A DNA stretch of 64,000 nucleotides from Flavobacteriaceae bacterium PS02334 (GCA_029959295.1 JASCOH010000002.1:1-64000), one strand, 5' to 3'. Counted from the stretch's first letter, positions 28,192-39,145 are shown. Program-made: numbers and translations. Notes: generated by a model from the letters alone, not told the origin.

Positions 28192-31100
28192 TGGGCGATA
28201 ATGATATAAGAACCGCAGCACGTAAACAGGCTGAAGACAATTCCAAGTACAACGACATGAAACAGCATGCCGACAAACTAATTCAGGGATTTCAAAAATT
28301 AAATAACAGCCATGCGAAAAGAGCCATTTGGGAATTATTCCAAAATGCAATTGACTTATCTGATAAGGCCGAGATAATAATTGAGCATAGATTGGGAGCA
28401 TTAATATTTAAGCACAGTGGGAAACCCTTTGACGACAATACACTTAACTGCCTAATCAAGCAGGTAAGTTCTAAGTCAGCAGAAAGCAACGATGACGAAA
28501 TTGGGCAATACGGCACCGGATTTATTACTACGCATTCATTTGGAAGAAGGATATTGTTAAGTGGTTCGTTGAAAAATAATAATGCGTTTATTCCGCTTAA
28601 AGAATTTGAAATCGACAGGACTGCAAAAACTTCACCTGATTTAATCAAAGATTTAGTCAGACAGCAAGAATCAGTCTTTGATTTAATAGAGATGGGTGAA
28701 TATTTAAATGATAGTTCCCCATTTACGGAATTTGCCTATATTTCTGAAAGTCAGTTAGAACAGCAATATGTAAGTGATGCAATTAAAAGTCTACCTTTTA
28801 TTTTACCATATGTAATGGTGCTGAACAAAAAACTCCATGAAGTTAAAGTTTTGGAAAGTGACAATCAAACAACTATTTATAAAAAAGGGGAGATAACGCA
28901 AAATGGAATTTTTTTCAAGTCTGAAATTTTAATAAATGGCACAAGCGAATTTATTTTATCAATAGAAAATTATGAACCTCAATTAACAGTCATACTACCA
29001 CTTACCATAGAGAATGAAGCAAAAGTGTTTAATGAGCAACTTTCACGATTATTTCTTTTCTATCCACTAATCGGTACTGAGAATTTCGGTATAAACTACA
29101 TTATTCATTCAAGACTTTTTTTTCCGACAGAACAGCGGGATGGAATATATTTGAATAGCGTCACAGAGCAAGTTAAAGAAAATGAAGAACAGAATCGAGA
29201 ATTAATCCTAAAAGCTTCGGAAATGATATTTGCGTTTGTTAAGGAATATGCTATTGAAATCAAGAACCCAATAAATCTTGCTCAAATAAACTTTAATATC
29301 AATAGTGACAAACCACTTTTAAATACTTATTTCCAATCACTTAAAACACTATGGATTGAGAACTTTAAAACTTTCCCACTCGTAGAAACCGCAGTAGGAA
29401 ATTTAGAAGCAGCAGTATCACATTTCGTAGATAAAGAATTGCTCACATCAGAAGTACATAATGAAGCGATTTATAACCTTGTAAATAAGTATTGGAAAAA
29501 CATACCACTCAAAGAAATCAGCAATGAATGGACGAGAAAAATTGATGAATGGAGCATAGAATCAATTAATTACATAAAAATTAAAGACCTAATCGATAAA
29601 ATTCAAACAGACGGATCATTGCATGCATTTGCGAAACCTGAAGAACTAAAAACTTTCTATAAATTTTTGCTTAAAGATCATGACGGTGCATTTACACACT
29701 ATGCATTACTTCCAAATATCAGGGGAGATTTTAAGCATTTTTCATCACTAAACAGAATCACAAACCTACCCCAAACCCTAATAGAAATTGCTGACATTTT
29801 AATGCCGGAAATAACAGAAAAACATATTAATGAAAATTTTAAATTCAATCTGGAACTAAATGTTTACAGTAGAAAGCAATATTCGACTGACATAAATGGA
29901 CAAGTTATTAAACTTGTTACCGATAATACTAAAAGTTCAGAACTTGCTCCTGATTTTTTAGGAAAGCTCGTTGCATATTGCAATATTTCTTCGAGCAACG
30001 ATGCAAATAACGCTCCTGGCAAGATAATGAAACTCATAAGTAATTATTACTGTTTAAGCGATCAGGTAATAATAATTCCGACAATCAAAGATGATGAAAT
30101 AAATATCGGGCCTGCACAAAGAAGATTGCTAAGAATGTTTTTAAACGACCTGAGTAATCAAGAACCATCGTGGGTAGAAGAAAACCTTTTATTCCTCCAC
30201 AAGTTGCACGAACTTGGGAGTTACAAAGATTATGAAGAAATGTTTTTAACTATGAGGATTTTTCCAAATCAATTGAACGAACTTGAATCGCAAACGGCGC
30301 TAAAAACAGAGCAAAATATCCCTGATGAATTAAAAGTATATTACGACTATATAGTACAGCCAAATTTGCCTATAAAAGCAACTTTAATAAGAAGGGATTT
30401 TGCAAAGTATCTAATTAACAAAGAGACTAAATCTGCCCGAAGTTTAGGCGAAGCAATTGAATCGGTTCTATCAAATGATGGACAATATGGTGATGTGATA
30501 GGACATAAATTTCAAATCGAAATTCGCGAAATACTCCAAAAGGTTATACAAGATAGCAATTGGGCATCCTACTTTTCATTTCTGAATGCACGAAGGGCAA
30601 ATATAGTTCTTGATTCAGTAACAGAGGACAGCATAATCAGTGATGTCTTTTCGATTGTTTCCCTAGAAACTAAACAAATTAATAAACTAGGTATTCTAGC
30701 CAGAAATAAAAATCTGGATCAAATAATTTCTTTAGGAATGCAAGCTTTTGAAGACAACTCAAAAAAGGACAACGATTTCCTATTTAAAAAAGTGATAGGA
30801 ACCAGAATTGAGGCATTAATCAGAAATAAAATTGGAAAAGATCTTAGTCAATTTAACATTGTTCCCAAAGATGTACAAAATGGTCAAGATATCGTAATCA
30901 GTCTAGCTGGCGTTGACGTTTTTTACATTGAGGTAAAATCCAGATGGAATTCCGACAATTCTATTATGATGAGCAAAAACCAGTTTTTAAATGCTGCAAA
31001 AAATAAAGATATTTATTCACTTTGCTGTGTAGAAATGTCAAATTATAAAACTAATGAACCAGGGAGGTATGAGGTTGAAGATGTAACTGTTATTTTTGAT

Positions 31101-31301
31101 AGGATTAAATTTTGCAATACTATTGGCGTTGAACTTGAACCACTGATTAATGGCATGCTAGTCAATACGGATTTAAGCAACGACATTACGCTAACGGGAG
31201 ATTATAAAGCAACAATACCGCAAAGAATCATCAAAACTGGGCAATCACTAGACGAATTTATAGCCTATTTGATTTCAAAATTGAAATTAGAAACGATTTA
31301 A
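28191..31301 (+). CDS. GHKL ATPase with C-terminal DUF3883 (NO VEIN/sacsin-like) domain, probable defence protein
   Basis: A 1036-residue protein. The N-terminal 120 residues are a GHKL (Hsp90/MutL/histidine-kinase-type) ATP-binding module of the sacsin kind: ELFQNAID (N box, Glu48/Asn52), HSGKPFDD (75-82) and GQYGTGFITTHSFG (105-118). A long helical middle follows. The C-terminus (about 890-1000) matches DUF3883: a GTRIEALIRNKIG helix, then GQDIVI and FYIEVKSRW, an acidic-E-x-K layout like PD-(D/E)xK nucleases. Proteins of this build are enriched in anti-phage islands; here it faces a DISARM-like operon. ATP-gated DNA cleavage is inferred, not shown. GC is low compared with the core genes. 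Confidence 0.75.
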   Translation: MGDNDIRTAARKQAEDNSKYNDMKQHADKLIQGFQKLNNSHAKRAIWELFQNAIDLSDKAEIIIEHRLGALIFKHSGKPFDDNTLNCLIKQVSSKSAESNDDEIGQYGTGFITTHSFGRRILLSGSLKNNNAFIPLKEFEIDRTAKTSPDLIKDLVRQQESVFDLIEMGEYLNDSSPFTEFAYISESQLEQQYVSDAIKSLPFILPYVMVLNKKLHEVKVLESDNQTTIYKKGEITQNGIFFKSEILINGTSEFILSIENYEPQLTVILPLTIENEAKVFNEQLSRLFLFYPLIGTENFGINYIIHSRLFFPTEQRDGIYLNSVTEQVKENEEQNRELILKASEMIFAFVKEYAIEIKNPINLAQINFNINSDKPLLNTYFQSLKTLWIENFKTFPLVETAVGNLEAAVSHFVDKELLTSEVHNEAIYNLVNKYWKNIPLKEISNEWTRKIDEWSIESINYIKIKDLIDKIQTDGSLHAFAKPEELKTFYKFLLKDHDGAFTHYALLPNIRGDFKHFSSLNRITNLPQTLIEIADILMPEITEKHINENFKFNLELNVYSRKQYSTDINGQVIKLVTDNTKSSELAPDFLGKLVAYCNISSSNDANNAPGKIMKLISNYYCLSDQVIIIPTIKDDEINIGPAQRRLLRMFLNDLSNQEPSWVEENLLFLHKLHELGSYKDYEEMFLTMRIFPNQLNELESQTALKTEQNIPDELKVYYDYIVQPNLPIKATLIRRDFAKYLINKETKSARSLGEAIESVLSNDGQYGDVIGHKFQIEIREILQKVIQDSNWASYFSFLNARRANIVLDSVTEDSIISDVFSIVSLETKQINKLGILARNKNLDQIISLGMQAFEDNSKKDNDFLFKKVIGTRIEALIRNKIGKDLSQFNIVPKDVQNGQDIVISLAGVDVFYIEVKSRWNSDNSIMMSKNQFLNAAKNKDIYSLCCVEMSNYKTNEPGRYEVEDVTVIFDRIKFCNTIGVELEPLINGMLVNTDLSNDITLTGDYKATIPQRIIKTGQSLDEFIAYLISKLKLETI

Positions 31302-31654
31302 TTTTTTTACTTAATATACTTTAGCATTTTTAAAGTATTCGCTTGAATTTAATCTATAGAATTTTGTATTCTTGTTAAATGCAGATTGTGGAGGAATATG
31401 CTCATACGTTAATTCTTTCTCCTCTTTACAAAGTTTACATATTCCCAACTTAGTTCTTTGCATTACAAGAGTTTTTAAGGTTAATTACAATTCGCTTACA
31501 AGCCAAATAACGGATATTGCCTTTGGAGGAAATAATGTTGTTGGATAACCCCTGAGTTGGTTTATAGGTTGATGGAAAAGGAGTTTAAACACACTCTGAT
31601 TGAGGTTGTTTTTAGTGAATGCCAATAAAATACTGAAAAATATTAATACTTTTA
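31302..31654. other. gap between convergent operons, with possible gene relic
   Basis: 353 bp without an intact gene. Near 31545-31625 one plus frame reads as a short protein-like piece (P-E-L-V-Y-R-L-M-E-K-E-F-K-H-T-L-I-E-V-V) that resembles the helix before a Fis-type HTH in sigma-54 activators, but it is broken upstream and ends after some 25 codons. No clear terminator hairpin seen. Confidence 0.3.
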
Positions 31655-32710
31655 CTACAATAATTCGAACCGATATAGTTTACTGAAAAATTCAATTTTC
31701 TTCTTTTTAAAAAAATTATCTCCCATTATAACGTTGATTGAATTTAGTTCATCTTCCGTTGGTAAAATTGTACTATCTAATTTTAGATAAATTTGGGAGG
31801 TAATATTTTGTTTAGATAAAGCATCAATATCTGACTCTGCTAATTTTAAAAACAATTCACAATAACTATAGTCATCATAAGACTCATTCAAATTTTTAGA
31901 GAAAAATATTTTTTCCTTGAAAATCTTTAATTTTTCATAGTATCCTGTACCATAAAAGTCATCAATGGAATTATCGGTTAAGGGTGTTGAAAAATATCCC
32001 GAAACGAAAACTTCGTCTAGTATGATGTTCAATTTTTCATAGAACGAATTAATATTGATGAAATTATTTTTATGAATTTCATTATCGAAACTTTGTATTA
32101 AGCTATGCAAAAAAATAATAGCTTTAGAAGTTTTGTGGTCACTAACAAAGCCAATATCGTCTATCCAAATTTTGTTAAATAGTATAGCAGAATATATGAC
32201 GATATCTTCACTTTCGTTTAAACTATTTATTACCCATTCCGCATAAGTTTTTAAAAATTTGTTGTTAGACAAATTCGATTTATTTATCCAAACAGTTTCC
32301 TCGATGCCGACAACATCTAAAAATTCACTCTTTAAAAACTCTTCGGTTTTGAATTCACGAAAATCTTTTAACTTATTAATATAATTTAAAAATCTCATGA
32401 CCAGTAAATCATTTGAATTTATTTCATTGAATTTTGTCTGCTCCAGTAAAACGACAATATCCTCGAAATTCTCTTCGAAAAATAGATTGATAAATAGAAA
32501 AGAAAACTCATAGTGTTGCAAAATTTCTAAACATTCAATAAAGAAAGCCTTTGAATTATTGCAATTATTATAAGAGTTGATTAAGCGTTTTCTTGTATCT
32601 GCCTTTAATTTGCTTCTATAATTTTCTGTTTTTGCAGACAAATCCAATCCTTTCATTTCTGAATAGAACCTCTGGTTAATAAAATTTTTATTTTCTTCGT
32701 AAAAACCCAT
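31655..32710 (-). CDS. unknown helical protein, last gene of the DISARM-like operon
   Basis: A 351-residue protein, mostly alpha-helical by composition (rich in Leu, Phe, Asn, Lys, Glu), without signal peptide or membrane helix. Its ATG shares one base with the stop of the DrmB gene (TAATG), so it is translationally coupled and part of the system. In DISARM this place is usually taken by DrmC, a phospholipase-D-like protein with an HxK(x4)D motif; no such motif is present here. I do not recognise the family. It could be a structural partner of DrmA/DrmB or a trigger/effector. Confidence 0.6.
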   Translation of the reverse strand: MGFYEENKNFINQRFYSEMKGLDLSAKTENYRSKLKADTRKRLINSYNNCNNSKAFFIECLEILQHYEFSFLFINLFFEENFEDIVVLLEQTKFNEINSNDLLVMRFLNYINKLKDFREFKTEEFLKSEFLDVVGIEETVWINKSNLSNNKFLKTYAEWVINSLNESEDIVIYSAILFNKIWIDDIGFVSDHKTSKAIIFLHSLIQSFDNEIHKNNFININSFYEKLNIILDEVFVSGYFSTPLTDNSIDDFYGTGYYEKLKIFKEKIFFSKNLNESYDDYSYCELFLKLAESDIDALSKQNITSQIYLKLDSTILPTEDELNSINVIMGDNFFKKKKIEFFSKLYRFELL

Positions 32711-34839
32711 TATAATACAGCTTTAAAGAATCCACCATCATCATCTACTAAAATTCTTCTATCCAAGTACACGTTCCTGTGTTCACAAGAAGTCTCACTA
32801 ACTAAGCTACAAGAAAAACATGAAGCAAAATTTAAATCGAACAATCCTTGTCCTTCCGATTCCCAACAAAGAGGGTCACTATGGCAAATAGTAGCTCTTT
32901 TTAACGCGCTTTTAATCAGTTTGTTTAGATTGTTCGGTCTTGTCTGAGCAATTATCCCACCCATACTTCCTTCAGCTCCTTCAGCAGTATAAATCATACA
33001 TCCGTACATTCTATATTTTTCATCATTTGATACATATATTCTTTCAGATAAAGATGCAGTTGGATAGCCACATCTAAATTCCATTTCTCGCATAATCAAA
33101 TGAGAAAAAGTATGTACCAAATATAATTGCCAATTGACTAAATTCCCATAATCAATAGCGCCCTTATTAAATGGATTACTGTCTTTTTTTAAATCGGAAA
33201 GTTTTTCTCTTAATCCATCAATTAAAATAATACCAGCTTCACTTGATGCAAATCCATCAATTAGTTTTTCATCAAAGCCAATGAAAATTCCCTCACCGAA
33301 ATTTTCAACAACTGGATAAACATTAACATCTTCTGGCTTATTACGAAAGATGTTTTTTGACGTAATGTCCTCAGCATCTGCATCAGCAGGAACAACCCTT
33401 GAAAAATCTAATTGGGCAGAGGTTATTTTCATATTGTCGATTCTTAAAATCCTCGAAAAAAACTTTCTTAATTCAAGGTCTAAATTATCTGTGACATCTT
33501 TTACCTTCAAATCTTTTTCTTCTTTATTAATATCAACGTCAGATTGAAAACTAAAGACTTTATATTCTTGATTCCTAAATTTAATCTCTTTCTCCGAATC
33601 AGTTAATTCGAGTTTTGGTTCGATATTTTCGGCAATAGTTTTTAACTCTGCAACTAATTCAATCCATTTTTTTTCATTATAAGCTTCATCTTCTTTATCT
33701 CCGGAATCTATAGCATCCTCCCAATTTTTTTTATGTCTGCTAATTCTTTTTTCTAACTTATCTTTTTCAATTTCTAATTCATCCTTAAATAATTCATCGG
33801 GCATAAAAATGCTAGATAAAATTCTGGAATAATATAGATTATTACCCGTTGTAAGTGCTACACTCATTGGTTTATCCTTACCAAGACTATTTTTTGCTCT
33901 ACATATTTCACTAGGAGGGCTTTGTTTTCTAACCAGCTTGTCTCCGGAATAATACTGGTTATCTCCAGTTTTAACCTCCATCGGACTGTGGCCTGGGCAT
34001 TTAATTTTAACTCCCATCAATCCCTGTAACGATACACTTTTTTTGCAATTATCACATTTTAGCCACTTCCCATCAAATCCACTAGCATTGGCAGTGCTCG
34101 AAGTTATTTTAATTTTAGAAGTAGGCGATTCTTTTGTGCCACAGCATGGATTTTTTTCAAATAAATTAACGGCTTCATCATTGTGTATCGCTAAAGGTTC
34201 GTCCTTACGCCACCACAAAAATTGAGACCACGGAAAATCACTAATATGTCCGTGCTCACATATAAGAACTATGTTATCTTGAGTCAGTAATTCTTTCCAT
34301 GTTTTTTTTGGTGGGAAAAATTTATTGCCATATTGATCTTTTTCTTTATTGTTTAAAATCCAGTCATTAAGCCATTCACCATAACTTTTATAAACATTCT
34401 GTCTATCGGCAAATACTTTTGGCATGAAAGTGCTTGGAATTGTAAACTCTACATTGTCAACCTTATTACCAAAATCTTTTATTTCAATATCTGGTATAAG
34501 AGACAAGTATTTTAAGTTAACAAGTTTTTTTCTGTCAATTAAAGATTCAAAAAGCCTTTTGTCATTTGAAATTCCGATACTTCCATTCTTTTCTAATCTA
34601 GCCTGCTTGTAAACATATTTAAATACTTTATCATCTGTATTATTTTCAGAATCATCTATTGCTTCTTTATGAATTTCAAGTACTCTTTTTAAAAACCCCC
34701 ATTCTTCAATGCATGAAATAATTATACTGCCGTATTGCGTGTGAACAATTGAACCAGGTCCGCCGTAAGCCGATAAAAGTTTATATTTACTTACAGTCTC
34801 GTTCGCTTGATTTATTTCAAATAATTCTTTTACTGACAT
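32710..34839 (-). CDS. drmB: DrmB, DUF1998 protein of DISARM
   Basis: A 709-residue protein ending in a DUF1998 domain (about residues 560-700): HTFSHLIMREMEFRCGYPTA, then YGCMIYTAEGAEGSMGGI, and the cysteine clusters CHSDPLCW and CFSCSLVSETSCEH, which would hold zinc. An earlier cysteine set (CCGTKE and CDNCKK near 230-265) gives a second zinc site. DrmB works with the DrmA helicase in DISARM to hinder incoming phage DNA. It follows DrmA by 4 bp and overlaps the next gene by one base. The typical size for DrmB is 600-700 residues. Confidence 0.85.
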   Translation of the reverse strand: MSVKELFEINQANETVSKYKLLSAYGGPGSIVHTQYGSIIISCIEEWGFLKRVLEIHKEAIDDSENNTDDKVFKYVYKQARLEKNGSIGISNDKRLFESLIDRKKLVNLKYLSLIPDIEIKDFGNKVDNVEFTIPSTFMPKVFADRQNVYKSYGEWLNDWILNNKEKDQYGNKFFPPKKTWKELLTQDNIVLICEHGHISDFPWSQFLWWRKDEPLAIHNDEAVNLFEKNPCCGTKESPTSKIKITSSTANASGFDGKWLKCDNCKKSVSLQGLMGVKIKCPGHSPMEVKTGDNQYYSGDKLVRKQSPPSEICRAKNSLGKDKPMSVALTTGNNLYYSRILSSIFMPDELFKDELEIEKDKLEKRISRHKKNWEDAIDSGDKEDEAYNEKKWIELVAELKTIAENIEPKLELTDSEKEIKFRNQEYKVFSFQSDVDINKEEKDLKVKDVTDNLDLELRKFFSRILRIDNMKITSAQLDFSRVVPADADAEDITSKNIFRNKPEDVNVYPVVENFGEGIFIGFDEKLIDGFASSEAGIILIDGLREKLSDLKKDSNPFNKGAIDYGNLVNWQLYLVHTFSHLIMREMEFRCGYPTASLSERIYVSNDEKYRMYGCMIYTAEGAEGSMGGIIAQTRPNNLNKLIKSALKRATICHSDPLCWESEGQGLFDLNFASCFSCSLVSETSCEHRNVYLDRRILVDDDGGFFKAVL

Positions 34840-34843
34840 ATTA

Positions 34844-37800
34844 TTATTGTTGAACGGTTTTTATTACTGTCGACGCACCAATTTCTCGTAAAGAATATGA
34901 AACTTTCCATCGGTCAGGGTAATTATCATCAATCGCATTAATAAATAATGAATTTAGTTCTGATTCTAACTTATTAGTTCGAAATTTTAATTCTGGTCTG
35001 GTATCAGTGCCAATAATTTTATCAATCCAATTCTTTAAAAGTACATCTAGTTTTTTCATTAAATCTTCAACCTCATCTTGTGAAATAATTCCATCTATGC
35101 TTGATTTAATTCCGGGTTTATTTTCATCATTTAAATAAGATTCTAGTTTTACTGAATTCTCGTGAATTTCTATGATTTCTGCTTGAATCATACTTCTTAT
35201 TTTATTTATTTTAGATGAGTCAATTTGATTTGCCTCATCATTATTCCTTAGGTTTAGAGTAGAATCTGTATTATGCCTAATCAATACTATAGCAAACATC
35301 GCTAAATATCGATCTAATGCTTTACTTGCAAATGGAGTTACAGAAATAGGTTCAACATAACTATAGAATTTTTCGTGGAACTCTTTGAATTTTTGATAAT
35401 GTGATATATCTCTAGATCTTAAAGGATGATGGATAGTAAATACAATACCTTCCTTATTTCGAGCAACCCTACTTGATGCCTGAATATACTCTGCTACATT
35501 TCTTGGCATTGAACTAATTATCATAGTATTAAATCTAGAGACATCAATACCTACCGAAATCATATTAGTGGAAATTACAAATTCAGGAGGATTACTAGTA
35601 TTTAACGAAAACACTTCACCATTTCGAGATAAGAAACTCCATTTTTTTTCTATATCTGATAGATTTGTTTTTACCTCTTCGCCTGTTAATCTTCCGGTTA
35701 ATTCAGAATAATTTATCTCGCCTTCTTTTCGGATTAACTTCGATAAGAAACTCCATGGAATAGTGTTGTTAGTAACGTAATTAATATCACCTGGTAAATA
35801 ATGACTCAGTTGAGATTGCGTTTTGCCAACATCTTTTAAACTATTGAAATATGCTAATACCGTATGATAATAATCGAAAACCTCTTTTAAAATTTCAAGA
35901 TTAGCTGGCTTTTCAAAGATTTCATCTATTGCATACTTTTCTTTTAAATATTTTAATCTATGGGTAAGTACTATTGCAGCAACCCGGAGTTGCATCCAGA
36001 CCTGTGTTTTACCGATTGGTAATACACCGACATATTTTCTATTAGATTCAATATTTTCCACATTGAGAGTGTTTCTTTCATAAAATGCAAAAAATGAGTC
36101 ATCACAAAAAATTCCTTGTTTTGGAAAAATTTCTGACCTCCTATTGAATAGTGCAAATATTTGTTTGTCCGTATTTCTTGTTGTTGCGGTAGATGTTATA
36201 ATTTTTGGCTTAATCTTATTTCCTACTTCGTCGGTATAAGTGCATAATACATCAATACTTTTTTCAAACAAACCAACTGAAGAACCTAATGGGCCTAAAA
36301 GTAAATGTAACTCGTCTTGAATTATTAATTCTGGTGGAAGGACATCATGAAGGTAGCCATTCCCAATAATTCTACGTGAATCCTTATTTCTATTGCTCGG
36401 TTCAGTACTAACATTATTAGCAAATGCTGCAAATTTATCTACAGTGCCAAATAATAAAGTTGGCGGATATTTGTATATATCGTCATCAAATAATCTCAAT
36501 GGTAAACTCCTATCATTACTTGAGCGGTGACTATAGAAAGTACACCCAATAGAATTGCACGCAATATTTAATTGATCATTAATTCCATAATTATTTCCAC
36601 TTCTAGTATGATTGGGTTTTATGTTTGGTAATTTGGAATCAATAAATAAATTACCGCCGCACCATGGACAATTAGTAAAAGGTAGGTTTGTTGAAATCTT
36701 TGTATTGTGTTCAATAGCCTCAGAAATTTTAGTAAGTTCAGTCGTCATTGAATTGTCTCCAGCCCAATAATTAGGTAACGAACCTCCTCCGACAAATAAG
36801 CCAATAGTTATTCTTTCTGTTCCTAAGTTTTCATTGTGTGGAATAAAATATTTATCCTTTCGTATTGCTTCTAATGCACAGATTAATATAGTTGCGCGCT
36901 GAAACTGTTGCAATGTTAACATTCTTAGCGTATATCGCATCAATACTGTCGTACCATAACCCTTCTTTTGATTTTTAAATCTCCTGTATGATATTGCAAA
37001 TGCTATAATTCCTAAATAAGCTTCTGTTTTACCACCACCAGTAGGAAACCACACCAAATCGGCAATCTCATTTCTCTCAGGCCAGCCAGTGCCAAAAACA
37101 TCTTTTACGGTGGCATCGTTAAGTTTGGGTTTCACGAAAGCATCGACATTTAAGAGTATAAATGCTAACTGAAAAGAACGCCATTTATAGTCATTTGAAA
37201 TTGTTACTTGGCTGTAAAATTCTTCTGAATTGGAGTCAGGAATAAAAGACTTATTTCCTTTACTATTTATGCTATGATGTAATTGCATAAACATAGCAGT
37301 ATTCATTATTCTAAATGCAACTATTGCTTTTTTATCATTTTTAAGCAACTCAATATTCCTTTTGAGCCTATTATAATCATTAACACACGCTTTAATTTGC
37401 TTTGTAAGTAGTTTTAAGGCAGCAGCTCCATCTAAGCTCTCAGCATTAGATTCAACCTCTCCACGCTTCTCATCGATCCAAATTTTATAAGCATCAATAA
37501 AGTGAGATAATGAATTTAAAACGTCTGCGTCAGATATTGTATTTATCGATAAGGTCGATAAATATCTCATTGACAAAACTTGTTCGTCATTCAATCGACT
37601 AACAATTTCCGACCCAACAATTTTACTTGGTTTAAAATCAACCTTTGGTGTTTCTTGCTCTGGAAGAAAATCGGTGCTAACGTATTTTAGATTTGCTTCA
37701 TTTGCTCCCCAAGTGACTGATGTGTTATAACCTTCGCCATAATCAATATAACGGCGATAAATTAATTTATTAAAATTATCTTCCTCATCAAATTCTAATA

Positions 37801-39145
37801 GTTGTGGAGGATTATATTGCTTTAAGCACGATGCTTTGTTCTCTTCAATTCTTAACTCTACGCCAAAATATGATTTAACATTTGCTTTGTCTTTTTTGTT
37901 AAGTTGTCGAGGTTCTCCATTTTTTAAATCAATAAAGCTTTTATTAATGAGTAGAATTTTGATGAATATTTTATCTTTATCGGTTATATACTGTACTGTA
38001 TATTTCAAGTCTTTTAGTTCAGAATCCTGATCTATTGAAATTGGCTCCTGATTTCGAAATATTTTTTTGGTTGCGTCAAATAAAGGTAGTGAGAGATTTC
38101 TATTATACAGCTTGGACTCCCATATAGTGGTAGCCTGATTATCTTTATAAATCGATTTTAGATTAGTAACAATATCCTTAAGCTGACTGTAAATTTCAAA
38201 TTGTTTGATTAGTTCTTTATAAGTTGAATAATTGACGGTGTCAATTTCCAATTGGTCTTTTAGTAATTCTATGAGAGCATAATCAAATAATGTAAATACG
38301 TTTTGATAATCAATACGGTTGTAGGATTTGGATGAAGTTATTGAATATAACTTTTTGTCATAATCACCAAGTAATCCATAATATACAATGCCCTTATCCT
38401 TATCTTCTTCAAGAATTATTAATTTGTCCTTTAAGCTTCCTCTAAGTTCATTTATTAAATTGCTTTCCAAATATTTATTCAAATAGATGTAATCAATATC
38501 ATAGAGGTTTTCTCCAGTGATTTCAGACTTTACAGTAATAAACAAATTATCGTCTTTTCTTTCACAAGAAAAAATTAAATTAAAATGCTTAATAATCGCA
38601 TCTTCTATTTCCGTTTCATATTCAGAAACCCAAATGGCAATTTTTCTAGAAAAGCAAGACCTCTTTTTTACATTACTATATTTTCTAAACGATAGGGAGA
38701 CTGTCAAATCTTTTTGGAAGTCTGTTTTTCGGTCGACGACAAATGTTAATCCTAGTACATTGGGATAATTTTGTTGTTTACTGACAACACTTTCAGTGGT
38801 GTCTTCTTTCAGATTATCATCATCTGCGGAAGGATTTAAAATTATTTCAGAATCTGCGGTATCATTTTCATCATTAGTTCCATCTTTTATTTCCGCAGTT
38901 AACAATGTTGCTTTTTCCCTAGTTTCAGGAAACAAGATAGCTGAACTATATTGATAAGCTGGTACTTCAGGAATAATTTCACTTACGTTATTAATTGATT
39001 TTTCACTAGAAATTTTCTTTCCAGCAAATTCAGATTTTTCCCAACTATCAAGAAAAAAAAATCTTTTATTATACGCGCCAGGTCCAATTATTTGCTCTTT
39101 AACAAACTGTTCGAGACTTGTTCTTTTATCTAAAAAATCACTCAT
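34844..39145 (-). CDS. drmA: DrmA, DISARM SF2 helicase
   Basis: A 1433-residue superfamily-2 helicase. Motif I WFPTGGGKTEA is near residue 700, motif II IQDELHLL near 942 (DELH in place of DEAH), motif III STATT near 985, and motifs V-VI (MISVGIDVSRFN...QASSRVAR) near 1200-1230. A four-cysteine site (CPWCGG ... CNSIGC) lies between motifs I and II. The length and layout fit DrmA, the helicase core of DISARM that binds DNA and, with DrmB, blocks unmodified phage DNA. It overlaps the upstream DrmE-like gene by 8 bp and precedes drmB by 4 bp. The first 650 residues hold no recognised domain. Confidence 0.85.
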   Translation of the reverse strand: MSDFLDKRTSLEQFVKEQIIGPGAYNKRFFFLDSWEKSEFAGKKISSEKSINNVSEIIPEVPAYQYSSAILFPETREKATLLTAEIKDGTNDENDTADSEIILNPSADDDNLKEDTTESVVSKQQNYPNVLGLTFVVDRKTDFQKDLTVSLSFRKYSNVKKRSCFSRKIAIWVSEYETEIEDAIIKHFNLIFSCERKDDNLFITVKSEITGENLYDIDYIYLNKYLESNLINELRGSLKDKLIILEEDKDKGIVYYGLLGDYDKKLYSITSSKSYNRIDYQNVFTLFDYALIELLKDQLEIDTVNYSTYKELIKQFEIYSQLKDIVTNLKSIYKDNQATTIWESKLYNRNLSLPLFDATKKIFRNQEPISIDQDSELKDLKYTVQYITDKDKIFIKILLINKSFIDLKNGEPRQLNKKDKANVKSYFGVELRIEENKASCLKQYNPPQLLEFDEEDNFNKLIYRRYIDYGEGYNTSVTWGANEANLKYVSTDFLPEQETPKVDFKPSKIVGSEIVSRLNDEQVLSMRYLSTLSINTISDADVLNSLSHFIDAYKIWIDEKRGEVESNAESLDGAAALKLLTKQIKACVNDYNRLKRNIELLKNDKKAIVAFRIMNTAMFMQLHHSINSKGNKSFIPDSNSEEFYSQVTISNDYKWRSFQLAFILLNVDAFVKPKLNDATVKDVFGTGWPERNEIADLVWFPTGGGKTEAYLGIIAFAISYRRFKNQKKGYGTTVLMRYTLRMLTLQQFQRATILICALEAIRKDKYFIPHNENLGTERITIGLFVGGGSLPNYWAGDNSMTTELTKISEAIEHNTKISTNLPFTNCPWCGGNLFIDSKLPNIKPNHTRSGNNYGINDQLNIACNSIGCTFYSHRSSNDRSLPLRLFDDDIYKYPPTLLFGTVDKFAAFANNVSTEPSNRNKDSRRIIGNGYLHDVLPPELIIQDELHLLLGPLGSSVGLFEKSIDVLCTYTDEVGNKIKPKIITSTATTRNTDKQIFALFNRRSEIFPKQGIFCDDSFFAFYERNTLNVENIESNRKYVGVLPIGKTQVWMQLRVAAIVLTHRLKYLKEKYAIDEIFEKPANLEILKEVFDYYHTVLAYFNSLKDVGKTQSQLSHYLPGDINYVTNNTIPWSFLSKLIRKEGEINYSELTGRLTGEEVKTNLSDIEKKWSFLSRNGEVFSLNTSNPPEFVISTNMISVGIDVSRFNTMIISSMPRNVAEYIQASSRVARNKEGIVFTIHHPLRSRDISHYQKFKEFHEKFYSYVEPISVTPFASKALDRYLAMFAIVLIRHNTDSTLNLRNNDEANQIDSSKINKIRSMIQAEIIEIHENSVKLESYLNDENKPGIKSSIDGIISQDEVEDLMKKLDVLLKNWIDKIIGTDTRPELKFRTNKLESELNSLFINAIDDNYPDRWKVSYSLREIGASTVIKTVQQ

